Source of the DNA: Calonectria ilicicola
Taxonomy: Eukaryota > Ascomycota > Sordariomycetes > Hypocreales > Nectriaceae
DNA length: 64,000 nt
Direction: 5' to 3'
NCBI GenBank assembly: GCA_020809705.1
Contig: CP085826.1
Location: 3,038,001 to 3,102,000 of the forward strand
Positions 31,603 through 42,804 of this stretch are shown here, piece after piece. The stretch's first letter is position 1; the number at the start of each line of letters is the position of its first letter. The notes beneath the pieces are model-generated. The model was not told the DNA's origin, searched no databases, and worked only from the letters and a program-made list of their open reading frames with translations. The position numbers and the translations under genes were made by a program.

Positions 31603-33862
31603 GATAACAAGAAGAAGACTTGGAACGGGTGGCGACTGTTGCCAAAGTAGAGGCGGGCGGAAGCCGATCGGCGAGTGCTATGATGTAGCCACCCTTAAGC
31701 AATGACACGCTGGGAAAGAGATCATAACCCGTTAGGGCCGGGCGATGAGATGCACGACCAAGATGGGATGCAGTGCCACAATGGCGAATGTTCCAGAGAG
31801 CGGACGGGAGGGGATAGAAGAAGGGCCAGTGACAAGCATACTGGGGACCCTAATTTGTAAATGCGAAATAGTCGACAGCTGAACGATCATCGTATTTCGC
31901 ATCTCGCCGAGCGAAAGCATCCCTCGGCTTCCCCACTTAGACGAGCCATCTGAAGATCAAGCCTTGCTCGTTCCGCTAGAGACAGGACATAGCGACACCA
32001 GCCGGCTGGTTTCACCCCCCTGACCCACTACATCATCGACTCAAGGTGAGACGATGCGACGGAGCAGAGCAGATTGGATGCTGCGGAAGCGAGGGCCTGT
32101 CCTCAGAGGGTGGAGAGAGCGCGGAGAGAGGGAGAGAGGCTCTCGATTACTGGCTCGCACCTTGTCAAGCCCCGAGTGCGACCCCGACAAGCTTACCGTG
32201 TGGTGGCCCAATTCGCCAAGCACCGTGGCATTCCATCGTTGGAGCTAGAGGAAGGACAAAAAAATCCTGTTAGGCTCTCCCGGCAAAGGTTCCATCGCCC
32301 GCTGCTGCTCTAGTCGCTACCGCATCCATTCAAGACCCGGGGCGCCCACGGCGAGATGATTGGGCTGTGGCATGTGGCGATGACCTCAACACGCGACAAG
32401 GGCGTAGCTGGAATGGCCCTTTCTTTCATTGTGCGCGTTTGCTATAACCCGGGGTCGGGGCTATTGATTGAAAGCGGGAATGCCGCTCGCAAATTGAACG
32501 CAAAGCCAAGTTATAGAAACCCTGGCGATAGTGATGCTTCAGTCCATTACAAGATTTCAGCGTTGATCCGTGGAGACTTGCTAGGGTTGAAGGTTGACGT
32601 CACGTCATGTCACTGGTGTTTCGGCGCACTGTCTTGTTTGACTGCCAACCTCCCTCAATTGCACAGTGCGAATTGAAACGCACATCAACTGAGCACTCCA
32701 ATTCCAAATCACCAAGCTCGATCAAGGTAAGCTTGGCTTGCACATGAAGAACAACCCGTTTCCCCGCGAGCCCTTTAATGCACATTCAGAGTTAAACAAA
32801 GATCCTACATATTGCGTTTCAAACACATTCAACCAAAAGAAGGAAGAACCAGCGAACCGCGGACCACTGACCACTGGGAGGCCTGACCTCGATCGCTATT
32901 CAGCTCACGGGTCTCCGGGTAAACGACTCCCGGCAGCTTGGTTTAACAATCATGCCAGTACCCGTGGAACGTTGCAATCTCGAGTGGATGAAAAAAAAAA
33001 GAGGATAATGGGGAGAGATCGCCTTTCGTCCGGGTCTCTCATTGATTGGAAACCAGCCCCACGAGCTGTCCCCAAAGGCTAAGCTCGCCACACAACCCAC
33101 CCACGCATCGCCGTAGTCCAGTCGTTAGCTGTGGCCATTGCCTCGTATCCGATGAAGCTTACACTCTTTGGGCGACCTTAAAATAGGGGTCCAGTGCGAG
33201 TGGTTCCCGGTGCTACTTGGCATGGCTATGCTCTGCTGTGTAGTTGTAGTGCAGATTTGCCACGATGCTCGTTGAGCGGCCTCCTGTTGGGAACGCGCGT
33301 TCGCGGGGAGAAGAAAGCATGTGCGCATTGATGAGATACAGACTAGTAAACCAAAGGGGAAAGCCTACAGCCAGAAATAAACCCAGCACTAAAATGCTGT
33401 GTGTAAAAACTTGGTGGCTCATGGTGGCCATGCCGGCCGAGCATGGATCAATCGGCCTGGAAACCACCAGCCCTCGTCCCGTTTGATGGCACAATGAGCG
33501 AGGTTGCCGCCCTTGTAGACTCCGGATGACACCATTTTGAGTCTAGTGTTGGAACCGTCATTGAATAATTGCATAGATTGTTGGGTTCTCGGAACCCGCA
33601 TGTGTATCGGAGAAATTCATTAATATACTGATCCTGGATCACCCTTGAATTCGCGAACGCATGTCGATCGCGGGTATCTTCCGACAATTGTTTCATATCC
33701 GAAACTCCATTTTGATATCGCTTCCAGCATCTTATCACAAATCCCATATACAATCAGTAAATCAGAGTTAATGGTTCTCTAAATCGCTCAAATGAAACAA
33801 CAACCTCCTCTTTCCAGCCACCTCGGCAGATCAGACTCAATGCCTCATTGTCATTCTTGAAC
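31603..33862. other. 2.3-kb gene-poor region between kelch and Zn2Cys6 genes
   Basis: Contains the kelch promoter and the 3' flank of the transcription-factor gene. Several open frames of 60-110 codons overlap on both strands and show no conserved content, splice signals or start context. No RNA gene recognised. Confidence 0.5.
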
Positions 33863-35836
33863 TCATGACGCGGATACTGGAACAAAGGTCCCCTCCTCGT
33901 CGTCTATCAGATCCACCGGTCGTCTGGCTTCTGGGGGGAATGGGTCATAGGAGGCATAGACTTTGAGTGCTTGTTTAACGCCGAGCTCACGGCCAATAAG
34001 ACTCAACGACTCATGTGCAATCTTTTTGTGTTCTGGCAGTGAGATTCGGGTGACATAGACCGCAGTGAGTGGCCAGATCAACTTCAAAGCGTCGAATAAT
34101 GTCTTGGGTGACGGGTTGTCTCTAAGTGCCCTCGGATCCAGTGTTCGAGGAAGACTATCGATAATTCGTTGAGAGGCTCCGCGGGATATGGATATACAGC
34201 GCATGCGCAAAGCCTTGAGCATGTCAAACGGAATCGGACTGGCTATGTGGTGAGTCAAAAAGTTTGTGAAGCATAGCAATAAATAGTAAGCCTTGACACA
34301 TGATGCATCGTACATGTTGCGCATGTATGGGTCGAAATCATTGCCAGGATAGTTCTTGGACTGGAAAAAACCCAATAGCTCTTCCTCAGCCTGGGCCATA
34401 GTCCCAACCAAGTCATGATATTCTGATGAGGCGGCAGAATAGTCTCGATTCAGCAGGATGGTGAATATACGGTTCTGCACGTGCGCTATCCTGGAGACAA
34501 AAACACACACTTCAAGCGCAACCGCCTCCCCAGGAAGCATTGTGTCCTTGATGGTTGCGAGCCATTCATCCGTCTCGGGGGGGCATTCGATATTCGTGAG
34601 AATACATTGGATTTGCTATTTTTTCCCGTCGTTAGCTAGTGAAACCGTATGATGGAAATGGACACATCACGTACCACCATGTTGTAGGCTGGCCAGAAAG
34701 CAGCTCGGGAGAGGGTATTGTTCAACCATTTAGATCCTCTAGATTTGAGGATGCTGTAAAGGCCGCGGGTATGCAGGTGCCATGGGCTCAGAGGTTCGGC
34801 TCGGTTAATGGAACCCATGAGAAGCTAAATATTGTTAGGGGCTTAATCAATCATGCATGCGGATGGGCATTGTTCTTGCCTCGTAATTTGCGAGAATCCA
34901 CACGGTGGCCAGGACATCGTCTCTCATTGCTCCATTGGGGGTCTTCAGGGCGAGATGAACGGAGCTTAATGTTTTCCCAAGATACATGCCAAGCTCTTGC
35001 TCCGTCTCTTTCACCGAGTCTTTATACATGGCAGTCGAATGCTTAAGGTTGGTCGTGTACGTCCGGGAGAAAAGATGGGCAGCCCACACCAGAGGTCCAT
35101 TATCACTCGTATCGCGATATATGTCATGCAAAAAATCAAGGGTCGAGTACACGTTAAGAAGGATGGGGATTGAGTGGGCAGTCCAATGCTGAGTGAGCGA
35201 CTGGGGCATGACAAGACCAGTTGTATCTTCCAATGGTAGTGGAATAATCTCGGCGCAGTCAGTTGACTCGAAGCCCAATTCCAAAACATCTTCTAAGAAC
35301 GCAGATGGTGTCGCATAGTCGTTAGTTGCATAGTCACTAGCGGCCGTTGTAGAGGGCGGGGAAGTAGTAAAGGTAGATGATCCCGTCTCGGACGCAGTGC
35401 TACTATCTTGGTTGGATCGCTTCTTGCGCTTCTTGATGCTGGTGGGGTTCGCATTTCGAAAGACTAGCGCTTGTTCGTCGCGATAACCGGGGCAGTCTGC
35501 GCCGTACTTGATGCATCTTTGACAGGCAGGTCTACCAAGGTCGCACTGAGGGACAAGTCAGATTGAGATCTAGGGGAAGACAACCATGTGCCTGTGGGGG
35601 CCCGGGCTTCAAGAGAAATATGCACCAACCTTGACGCGCCTTGAGCGGCAGAGGTGGCAGTCCTTGCTCGGCCTTCCGGTGTTGGGCATAGCGAGGCTCC
35701 AAAAGGGAAGCGAAATCTGGGGGATTGGCGCGACCGCGGAGTGAATCGCGGGGTGAGACGCCGATGCTGAAGTCTTGGTGTTGCGTGAAAGAGGTAACCC
35801 ATTCGAGGTGGGTACAACAATGACGTGTTGGCTCAT
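33863..35836 (-). CDS. Zn(II)2Cys6 transcription factor with fungal-specific C-terminal domain
   Basis: Minus-strand exons 35836-35630, 35545-34880, 34824-34675 and 34615-33863 give 591 residues. The zinc cluster uses Cys60, 63, 70, 77, 80 and 87 (CHLCRSRRVK, then CDLGRPACQRC, ending ADC); the first intron falls between residues 69 and 70, inside the cluster, as often seen. A basic linker (KKRKKRS) may be a nuclear localisation signal. A Ser/Thr-rich stretch follows, then a helical domain of the fungal transcription factor type (VWAAHLFSRTY, ILANYELLMGS, WHLHTRGLYSILKSRG, FWPAYNMV). Intron 2 (34825-34879) has a GC donor (GAG|GCAAGA) with an ordinary TTTAG acceptor; the spliced product reads ANYELLMGS in frame. 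Introns 1 and 3 are GT-AG. Target genes unknown; neighbours suggest no pathway. Confidence 0.88.
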
Positions 35837-38800
35837 CTCCACGGCTATTTCCGGTTAGGGTTTAGTGTTTTCGTAAGGCTAGGGGGCGTGGTTGCCGGTA
35901 TCCGATCACCTGTCAGATAGAGTCGCAGAAAAAATGGCCAAAGCCAGCGAGATTAAAGACTTCACCTTACTCGGTAGCATTATGGAGGTGAGGACCAGCA
36001 AATAAAACAGGCATTACGTGTACCCAGGATTCCCGTTTAAATCTTATCCCATTCTTGTTCACTTGCCATTTGCTTAAAAGTTTCCAATATTAGAAACCAC
36101 GAGCTCGTGGCGAGCGAACCACGATCCCTCCCATATCTTGGCTAATCTCTCCCCCCAAAATGAGGTATCATTATGGATGTAGATGCGCAAATAATGGCTC
36201 GCCATAGAATTAAAGAGCAGTACTTATGTGACAGGATGGGTGTCGCTTTATTTTTGTCCAGATGGTTTCATGATATTAGAGTTTACTTATCAGCCTTCAT
36301 TCATTCCCTGCACAGCAAATTCAGAGGGAAGAAAAATGAGGATGAGACATACCCAAAGAAGGGCATCCATCTAGCTTGCTTCCCATTTCAGCTGCCGACT
36401 AGCCACACCGGAAATCACAAGGGCGCTTGTTTGTCGAACGATCATCTAACAACGAGCAATTATGAGAAAAGGATATACCGGAGAGTAATAGATGAGAAGG
36501 ATTAGCTATGTGCTAATTAGACGAAGATTATGGTAGCATTTCGCGCGCCTGGCAAAAGGTTGGGCTTAGCCAATCAACTAGTTTTAGTATTCATACTTTC
36601 TAGGATCTCCTGATTGGCCATGGTAGTTCACACATGCATGATCTTTTTGAGAAAAACCCAGCTCTTGGCGTCCTTGGGTATCTGCTAATGCCATACTTGA
36701 CGACACCACCTTGAAACTGGAACCTCTTGGTGAACATTATGCTCGCTGAAATCATGAGCTAAGATAACTCACAACCGGATGCTTTATTTACTGATTTTTA
36801 TACGAATAGAAACATCAGCGTATACAAAAAGCCCGAGGGAATGTCCCCTGAACACCAACCTCCGTTGTATGGATCAAGTACTTATACAGCACGCCCCTCT
36901 AAAAGTTTGTACCTGTGACACCTTTCTTCACCTTGGGCATCACGGAACTCAGCTGCTCTAAATTTTAGTTCAAGGCTGAAAAAACGAATAAATAAACAAC
37001 TAAGTAAATAATGAAATAAATAAACAATAAAATAAAATAATGTAGCTAGATTATTTATTTATTCTTTATTTATTTTTAAATTACTAGTTGAGGAATGACA
37101 GAAAAAAGTAGAGGTACAATCTTCAATTCAGACACTTATGGTCACGTACCAAGATAAGCTATTTCGTGTTCGTGGAATGATACTATTTAGCTTCAAGCCC
37201 GTCATTTGCCCAGAAGACGGAGAGAATTGGTGGAGCTTTTGAAGGACTCCCGATTTATTTCCCCTATTTCAATTTATTCAATGGCTCTGAGTTATATTTC
37301 GCGTTGTTCAAGTGTGTATTTATATATACGAAACTTTAAGTAAATGTCAGTTAGCTTCTGGGTGCCACCTTGAACTAAATTTTTATACCCGTATTTGACA
37401 ATAGGCATGATATAACAAGAGTCCTAAAGTTAATTGTAACAAAATTAAAACCCCTCCATACCTCATTTGCTAGGTCTGATATCGAGGTTAGGTATGACAG
37501 CTTGAGAATAGGCACTCGTTGTTTAAGAGGCTGGCGACGTTGACACTTCGGGGACTTCGGCAAGAAAGGCGGGACAAAAACTGAAAGTTGGCGAATTCAG
37601 CCCAATATGTAGTCCCAAGTTCAAAATATTGGTCAGATTCACTTGGCCAATGAGAGCAGCGCACGGGTTCGTTTGGTTCGATCCTTCACGGCGTAGGCTA
37701 GTTGCATCGCGGCTTGGATGCTCCAGGAGAATCTTGGAGAGACTGTAAACAAGACTATTGATCGCTGCCATATTGTGTCTGAAGAAATCAAAAAAGTCCC
37801 AAAAAGAGCATATTCGCCCAATTGCGATTCACTATCGTGACCCAGAAGCTCTGCATCGAAACACACTCGCAGTTAAACCATCGCCAGGGATCGCGAAACG
37901 ACAAACCATCCGCCATGAGCACAAGGTTCATGCCCAAGATTTCTGGGCCAATTCAATCAGGTATCGGTCAAGATAACCGTCTCCAATACGTGCGCTTCCG
38001 TTCACTTCGCCCCAGCCTGTGCCAGGGCAGCAAACCCCTCACTTCGCATCCATGCTCAATCGTGTCTTGCCTAATTCGGCCATGTCTGCCAAGCTAATTG
38101 GCTGCAAGTCTCACATGCTCTTCTCCTCACCTCTCGCCGAATCCATTCGCGTATACCCCCTTCTCGGCTGCTTCTCACACCCTCTGTGACATCATTATGC
38201 CCCCGATGGCGTTATCGTTCATCGTGCGCCGCTCGAGAGCCCATCAGAAACCATCATTGACTATCGTTGCCACTGCGCACTACTCCAAAAACGAAGGAAC
38301 CTCTCCTTCCAACACTCACCGCTCTTGAGCCGGCCGCCAGATTCACCACTGACGCCATCATCCCCGCCCTCTCAAACAGCGGTGGCGATGGCGATGGCGA
38401 TCATGGACGAAAGAAAACCAACCTGCATTGACACTCTAGATACGGGTGGGACAGCAATCAATTTGTGAGGTTAGAATATTGTTTTCATTTCTCTATAATG
38501 ACCCAATGGATAATACCAGTCATTACCATTTTCACGTAACGCAAACAAGCTATTTTCGAAGGGACATCACCTATATTCACCATTGTCCGCAACCACTTCC
38601 AATCTAGTTTATGTACCCAACGAGCCGTTTTGCTCACCAAACACCTGTTATTGTTATTGTTGTAATATGCCATGCCGGCCATGTATAGTTTCCGTTCCTC
38701 CGCACCGGGGAATCCAAAGAAGGCCATCCGGGCGATCAGATATAAGATTCGTAATAGCTAAGAAAAAAAAACCGACAAAAAAAAACAAAGATCCCTCTCA

Positions 38801-39141
38801 AACGCCTTGATATCGCACAAAAGGACAAACAGTATATGTAAAACAGGTGTCGAAAAAGTTCCAACACATGAACAAACCACGCCCAGTGGATTCGTTAGAT
38901 GTAATAATGTGCGCATGCCCGGGAATGTCCAATGCAAAGTGTGTAAAAGAAAGAAATCACCCAGTGATGTGGCAATAATAATCCTTGTCCGAAAATAAAA
39001 GAGCAAATGCTGTAAACGCCGCCCGGTAATGATTTTTTTGTGTGTCGGGGGAGGGATATATATTGTGAGTGAATGTGACAGATCGAGAGATTGTTCGCGT
39101 AGCTTCATTTCGAGCTAGCATTGTGATGTCTCTCTAAAATC
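35837..39141. other. 3.3-kb AT-rich gene-poor region
   Basis: Separates the start of the Zn2Cys6 gene from the 3' end of the DUF1765 gene. AT content is high around 36.9-37.5 kb. One 110-codon ATG frame at 36173-36505 is open but has no recognised homology or usual codon bias. A low-complexity hairpin lies at 37014-37077 (separate entry). No transposase motif or terminal repeat was recognised, though a decayed element is possible. Confidence 0.45.
37014..37077. repeat. AT-rich imperfect inverted repeat (hairpin)
   Basis: Two arms of about 28 bases made of AAATAAAT-type units (37014-37041 and 37050-37077) are near reverse complements around an 8-base loop GTAGCTAG. Almost pure A+T. It could extrude as a cruciform or be a relic of a small element. 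Confidence 0.6.
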
Positions 39142-42100
39142 TTAGCCCCCGATCTTTCGGAACCCTTCAACGCCGAGGATGGGAATTTCCATGTCGCATA
39201 GATTAGTGACGCCCTCATCTTGACGGCGTTCGACAAAGTTGTTGCATTCAAAAACAACTTGGCTCCATTCAGCAAGGGAGCGACCGGCATAGACAACATT
39301 CTTGGTGTACATGCCAGTGGGCTTGACCGGCTCGATGATGTCCTCATTGTAGCCTTCCACGATCCATCCAGATTCACCCGCAGATGTAAAAGGCACAGCT
39401 GTCTCAGTGGGGCTGGATGGGGTTTTTCGTCCCTCGATCATTTCTGACAATGAGAGCTCAGAATCATTGCTGCCTTGGGTAAGGCCAAACGACAGACGCC
39501 GGGGCAATTCATCGACAGGCGAGGCCAGAGGGCTAGCATTTTTCGCTGCGTTGATCAAGCCACCGGCTTTGGGGCTCCCAGAAAACTGACGCGTGGGGGG
39601 AGGAAACCCTGTGGATGTTGGCTTGGGGCTGCCGCTCTCCTTTGGTGTAAGCCTCGACTGGGCTGGAGAAGGAAGGCCAGGGCGAGTCAGGAATCGATCG
39701 CGGAAAGGCGCTGCTTGGTTCTGCCAAGCAAGGATAAATTTGAAGATAAACTTGGGTTCTTCGTATACGGGGTCATCTTCCGAGACGCGAGCCTTGGGCT
39801 TGGGTGCTGGTGCCGCAGATGGCGCTCCATTGGCTGTATCTCGACGTGGGGGCGTCATCTCGTCCTCCCAGTCAGCATCAGAATTGCTTCCACCGCCTAG
39901 AGACAGAACCTTGCCCAGCAAAGACCAGCGCTTCTTGCTATCCGACTTCGGAGCATCGTCTGCCCCGTTTCCTGCGATCTGATCGTTGGTTGTAACTCCA
40001 TCAACACCATCAAAAGTGAGGAACAGTCCAGGCTGAGGAATGTTGACCTCTTGTCGGATAATCATGAAGCGCTTGCCGGGAGCAGGTAGCACTGGCGCGG
40101 TAGAGGGTGGGGGCCGCTCCTCCTCTTCAGCTGTGTGCTTAAGATAGAGGTAATGTGCCCATGTGGTTTTGAGTCTCTTCGCTACTAGAATGAAGATTTG
40201 CCTGTTGTTTGGGTCAGTAGCATACTCGGCGATCTGGGTTGCTGGGGGTTCTTACATATCCACATCATCATGTTTTCCGTCGTCTCTGCACATTCGCCAA
40301 CAAAGTAACCGATGATAATAAGCCCGAACCATAGGGCACCAATGGTTGAAGAATTCGTTGAATGTTTCCTCGCTTAGCAGCCAATTCTTGCACATGGAGA
40401 GCTTGCGCTGGGGATCCTTGGCAATGGAATCCCAAATTGCAAAGATCAGTGACAACAGACGAACCTCTGACATGGTGTTGAAAGAACCCATAATTTTCTT
40501 ACACACGTCAAACCAAAAGGTCCAATCAAGATAGTTATCGGTGCCTGGCTCCTCATGATTACTGTACACTACCAAAACCTCCTCCAGGAAATCACACAGA
40601 GTAAAACAGGCAGTGTGATTAAATTGAGATGTCTTGCGAGTAGAAGCCTGCATCAAAGACGCAAAGGATTCTGCAAATGTATGGCGAGCTGCAGCCACCT
40701 CTACAGCACTGTCTGAGAGGAAATCTTTCAACAACATGACCAGTCTGTTTTCTGACATTCCCCTCATCACATTGTTTGGAGGAAGCGGCAATGTCAGAGC
40801 GGTATCGGGTCCGGTTGAGTCTAGGAAAGGCTGAGCATAGCCATCGAGACCTGTTTGACGGTGGATAGTAGAATCCACGACGAAAAGGAGCTGAGAATGG
40901 ACCAGAGCAAAGCCGGGTGCTCTTGCTTTCTCAAGGAGGGGCAATCCAGGTGGCATAAACTGCTCGCAAAGGATGTAGTAGTACTTGCAGAATATGAAGA
41001 AGAGATCGGTGTCACGTCCCTTCCACCTCGAGACCCAGGGCCCGGTCCAAGGAATTCGCGAAACCAGCATGGGCAATTTAGGAACCCTCTTAAGGTTGTC
41101 CCACATGCCCTTGGGCGTTGTCCAGCCGAACATGCTCAAGCTTGGGGGAAACAATGCCACAATATCTTCGCTTTCACCCCTGTTCTTTCGCGGGAGTCCA
41201 AACTCATCCGCTACTCGGCGAATGAGGTCGGGAGATAAGCCCCAGAGTCGGATCAAGATGTCCGAAACCCCAGGGGCGAAAAAGAAGGCATAGGCACAGG
41301 CCCGACCGGCAAAATTCACCAGTCCTGCCGTAGCATGTCGCAGTGACATTTTCTCAACAACAAAAGCCATCTGTCTCACCAAGTTCGTCACAAACATGGT
41401 CCGAACATTGTGCTCCGACGACTCTTCAAGAAAAGCGGCCTGGCTTGAAGTCATGGAAGATCCCGAGGAATTCGACTGAGCTCGCACTCGTTCGCAGGGC
41501 GATCGGCTGGCGAGGGGCTGGAAGCAAGACGTGGTATGACGCCATTCAGGCCGCATCATCATCCAAGTCGCAGTGTCATACAAGGTCTGACGGTCAGCGT
41601 TGGAGAGCGGCTGAGGGGTTTGGCCTTCGAGCATTTCCAGAATAACGATCCACCACTTGTTCAAAATCGTGGCTCTCCGATCCACATCTTCAGGGAACAG
41701 CTTTCTGATCGACTCGTGGTTGATGGTGTTGCGGAGGAAGGGGAGGACCTGGGACTGGACTTGGTGCATGCGCTGGGCGGTGGTCTTTGAGGGGAATCCT
41801 TTAAAATCCACATCTAGTGTCTTGAAAGACGACCACAGCGAGTCGCGCGTCTGGGGTTGCGACATCTCATTCGATGACGGCTCGTCAACAAGCGTTGTAG
41901 TGGTGTTTCCGTCAACAGGCGTCGACTGCGAGTTGCGACTGGAAGCGCTGATGGAGGCAGGAGGTGCGAGGCTGGTAGCGGAGGAAGCGCAGCTGTTGTC
42001 CGCCGAGGCGCCTATGTTTGCGTTTGTGTTGAGCTTCTGCAGGCCGGTTGGCTTCTGCTTTTTCTTGGTAAAGTAACTGCTGGCGCGAAAGCCCTTGGCT

Positions 42101-42804
42101 GCTGGCTTAGGTGGTTCCGTCAGCTTGCCGGCATCGGTTTGTTCAGGCGTCGATTCAGCGCCTTTGCGGGTCTTCAACAGCTTGGTTGAGGCGCTTTCGG
42201 AGCGCCTGCGACCAGCCTTAATCTCCTTTTCCTTTTGCTTCTCCTCCTTTTTGTTTTCCTTGTCAGCCGTCTTCCCCATGGGGGAGGGCGAGCGAGAACT
42301 CCTCCATGAGCGTGCAAAGTTTGCGAACGAGCTGGTTGATGAGTTCTTTTGCAGCGGCTTGAGTTCGTCCTTGTGGGACGACTCAGCACTTAGCGTGTCG
42401 ACTGCAGATGTCGTCGGGCGGGGAGGCTCCTCCTTTTGGGAATCTCCGCTGCTGCCGCCGAGGGGGTTGGGAAGCCATCGAGGACGCTCTACGAGCGAGC
42501 CGGTTCTATTTCGTGCATGTTTGGATTTGTTCTTGGGTTCAGCCTCCGTCCGGTCGTCGGGGACTTCAGCGCGGATGACGGGGAGGTTCGTGGTAGACTT
42601 GGTCGCTGTGGAGAAGAAACTCGAGGTATCGAGCTTGAAGTCGGAATTGAAATTCGGGACATCGAGTTCTGGGAGGTTTAGGGACAAGGACGGGGTGGGA
42701 GTGTCGAGACTGGATAAGGAGATCAAGTCTGGAGTGGAGTGGGATCGAGGAAAAGAAGGCGAAGTTTCCACGGCCGGGGCCATAATCACAGTAGAACCGC
42801 TCAT
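39142..42804 (-). CDS. DUF1765 (UPF0592) family protein, function unknown
   Basis: Minus-strand exons 42804-40256 and 40201-39142 give 1202 residues. The first third (about 1-330) is Ser/Pro/Lys-rich and probably disordered, with a charged KENKKEEKQKEKEIKAGRRR stretch. The central, conserved part has WWIVILEMLEG, the FAGRACAYAFFFAPGVSDILI segment, RDTDLFFIFCKYYYILCEQF, and FCLEEVL-like and WFDVCKKIMGSFNTMSE blocks typical of DUF1765 proteins of filamentous fungi and fission yeast. The 54-bp intron (GTAAGA..CAG) rebuilds a Met codon and continues QIFILVAKRLKTTWAHYLYLK; without it the frame stops. The C-terminal exon is Pro/Ser-rich, then ends CDMEIPILGVEGFRKIGG. Some members are annotated as membrane proteins; I see hydrophobic helices but no clear topology. 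Confidence 0.8.
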
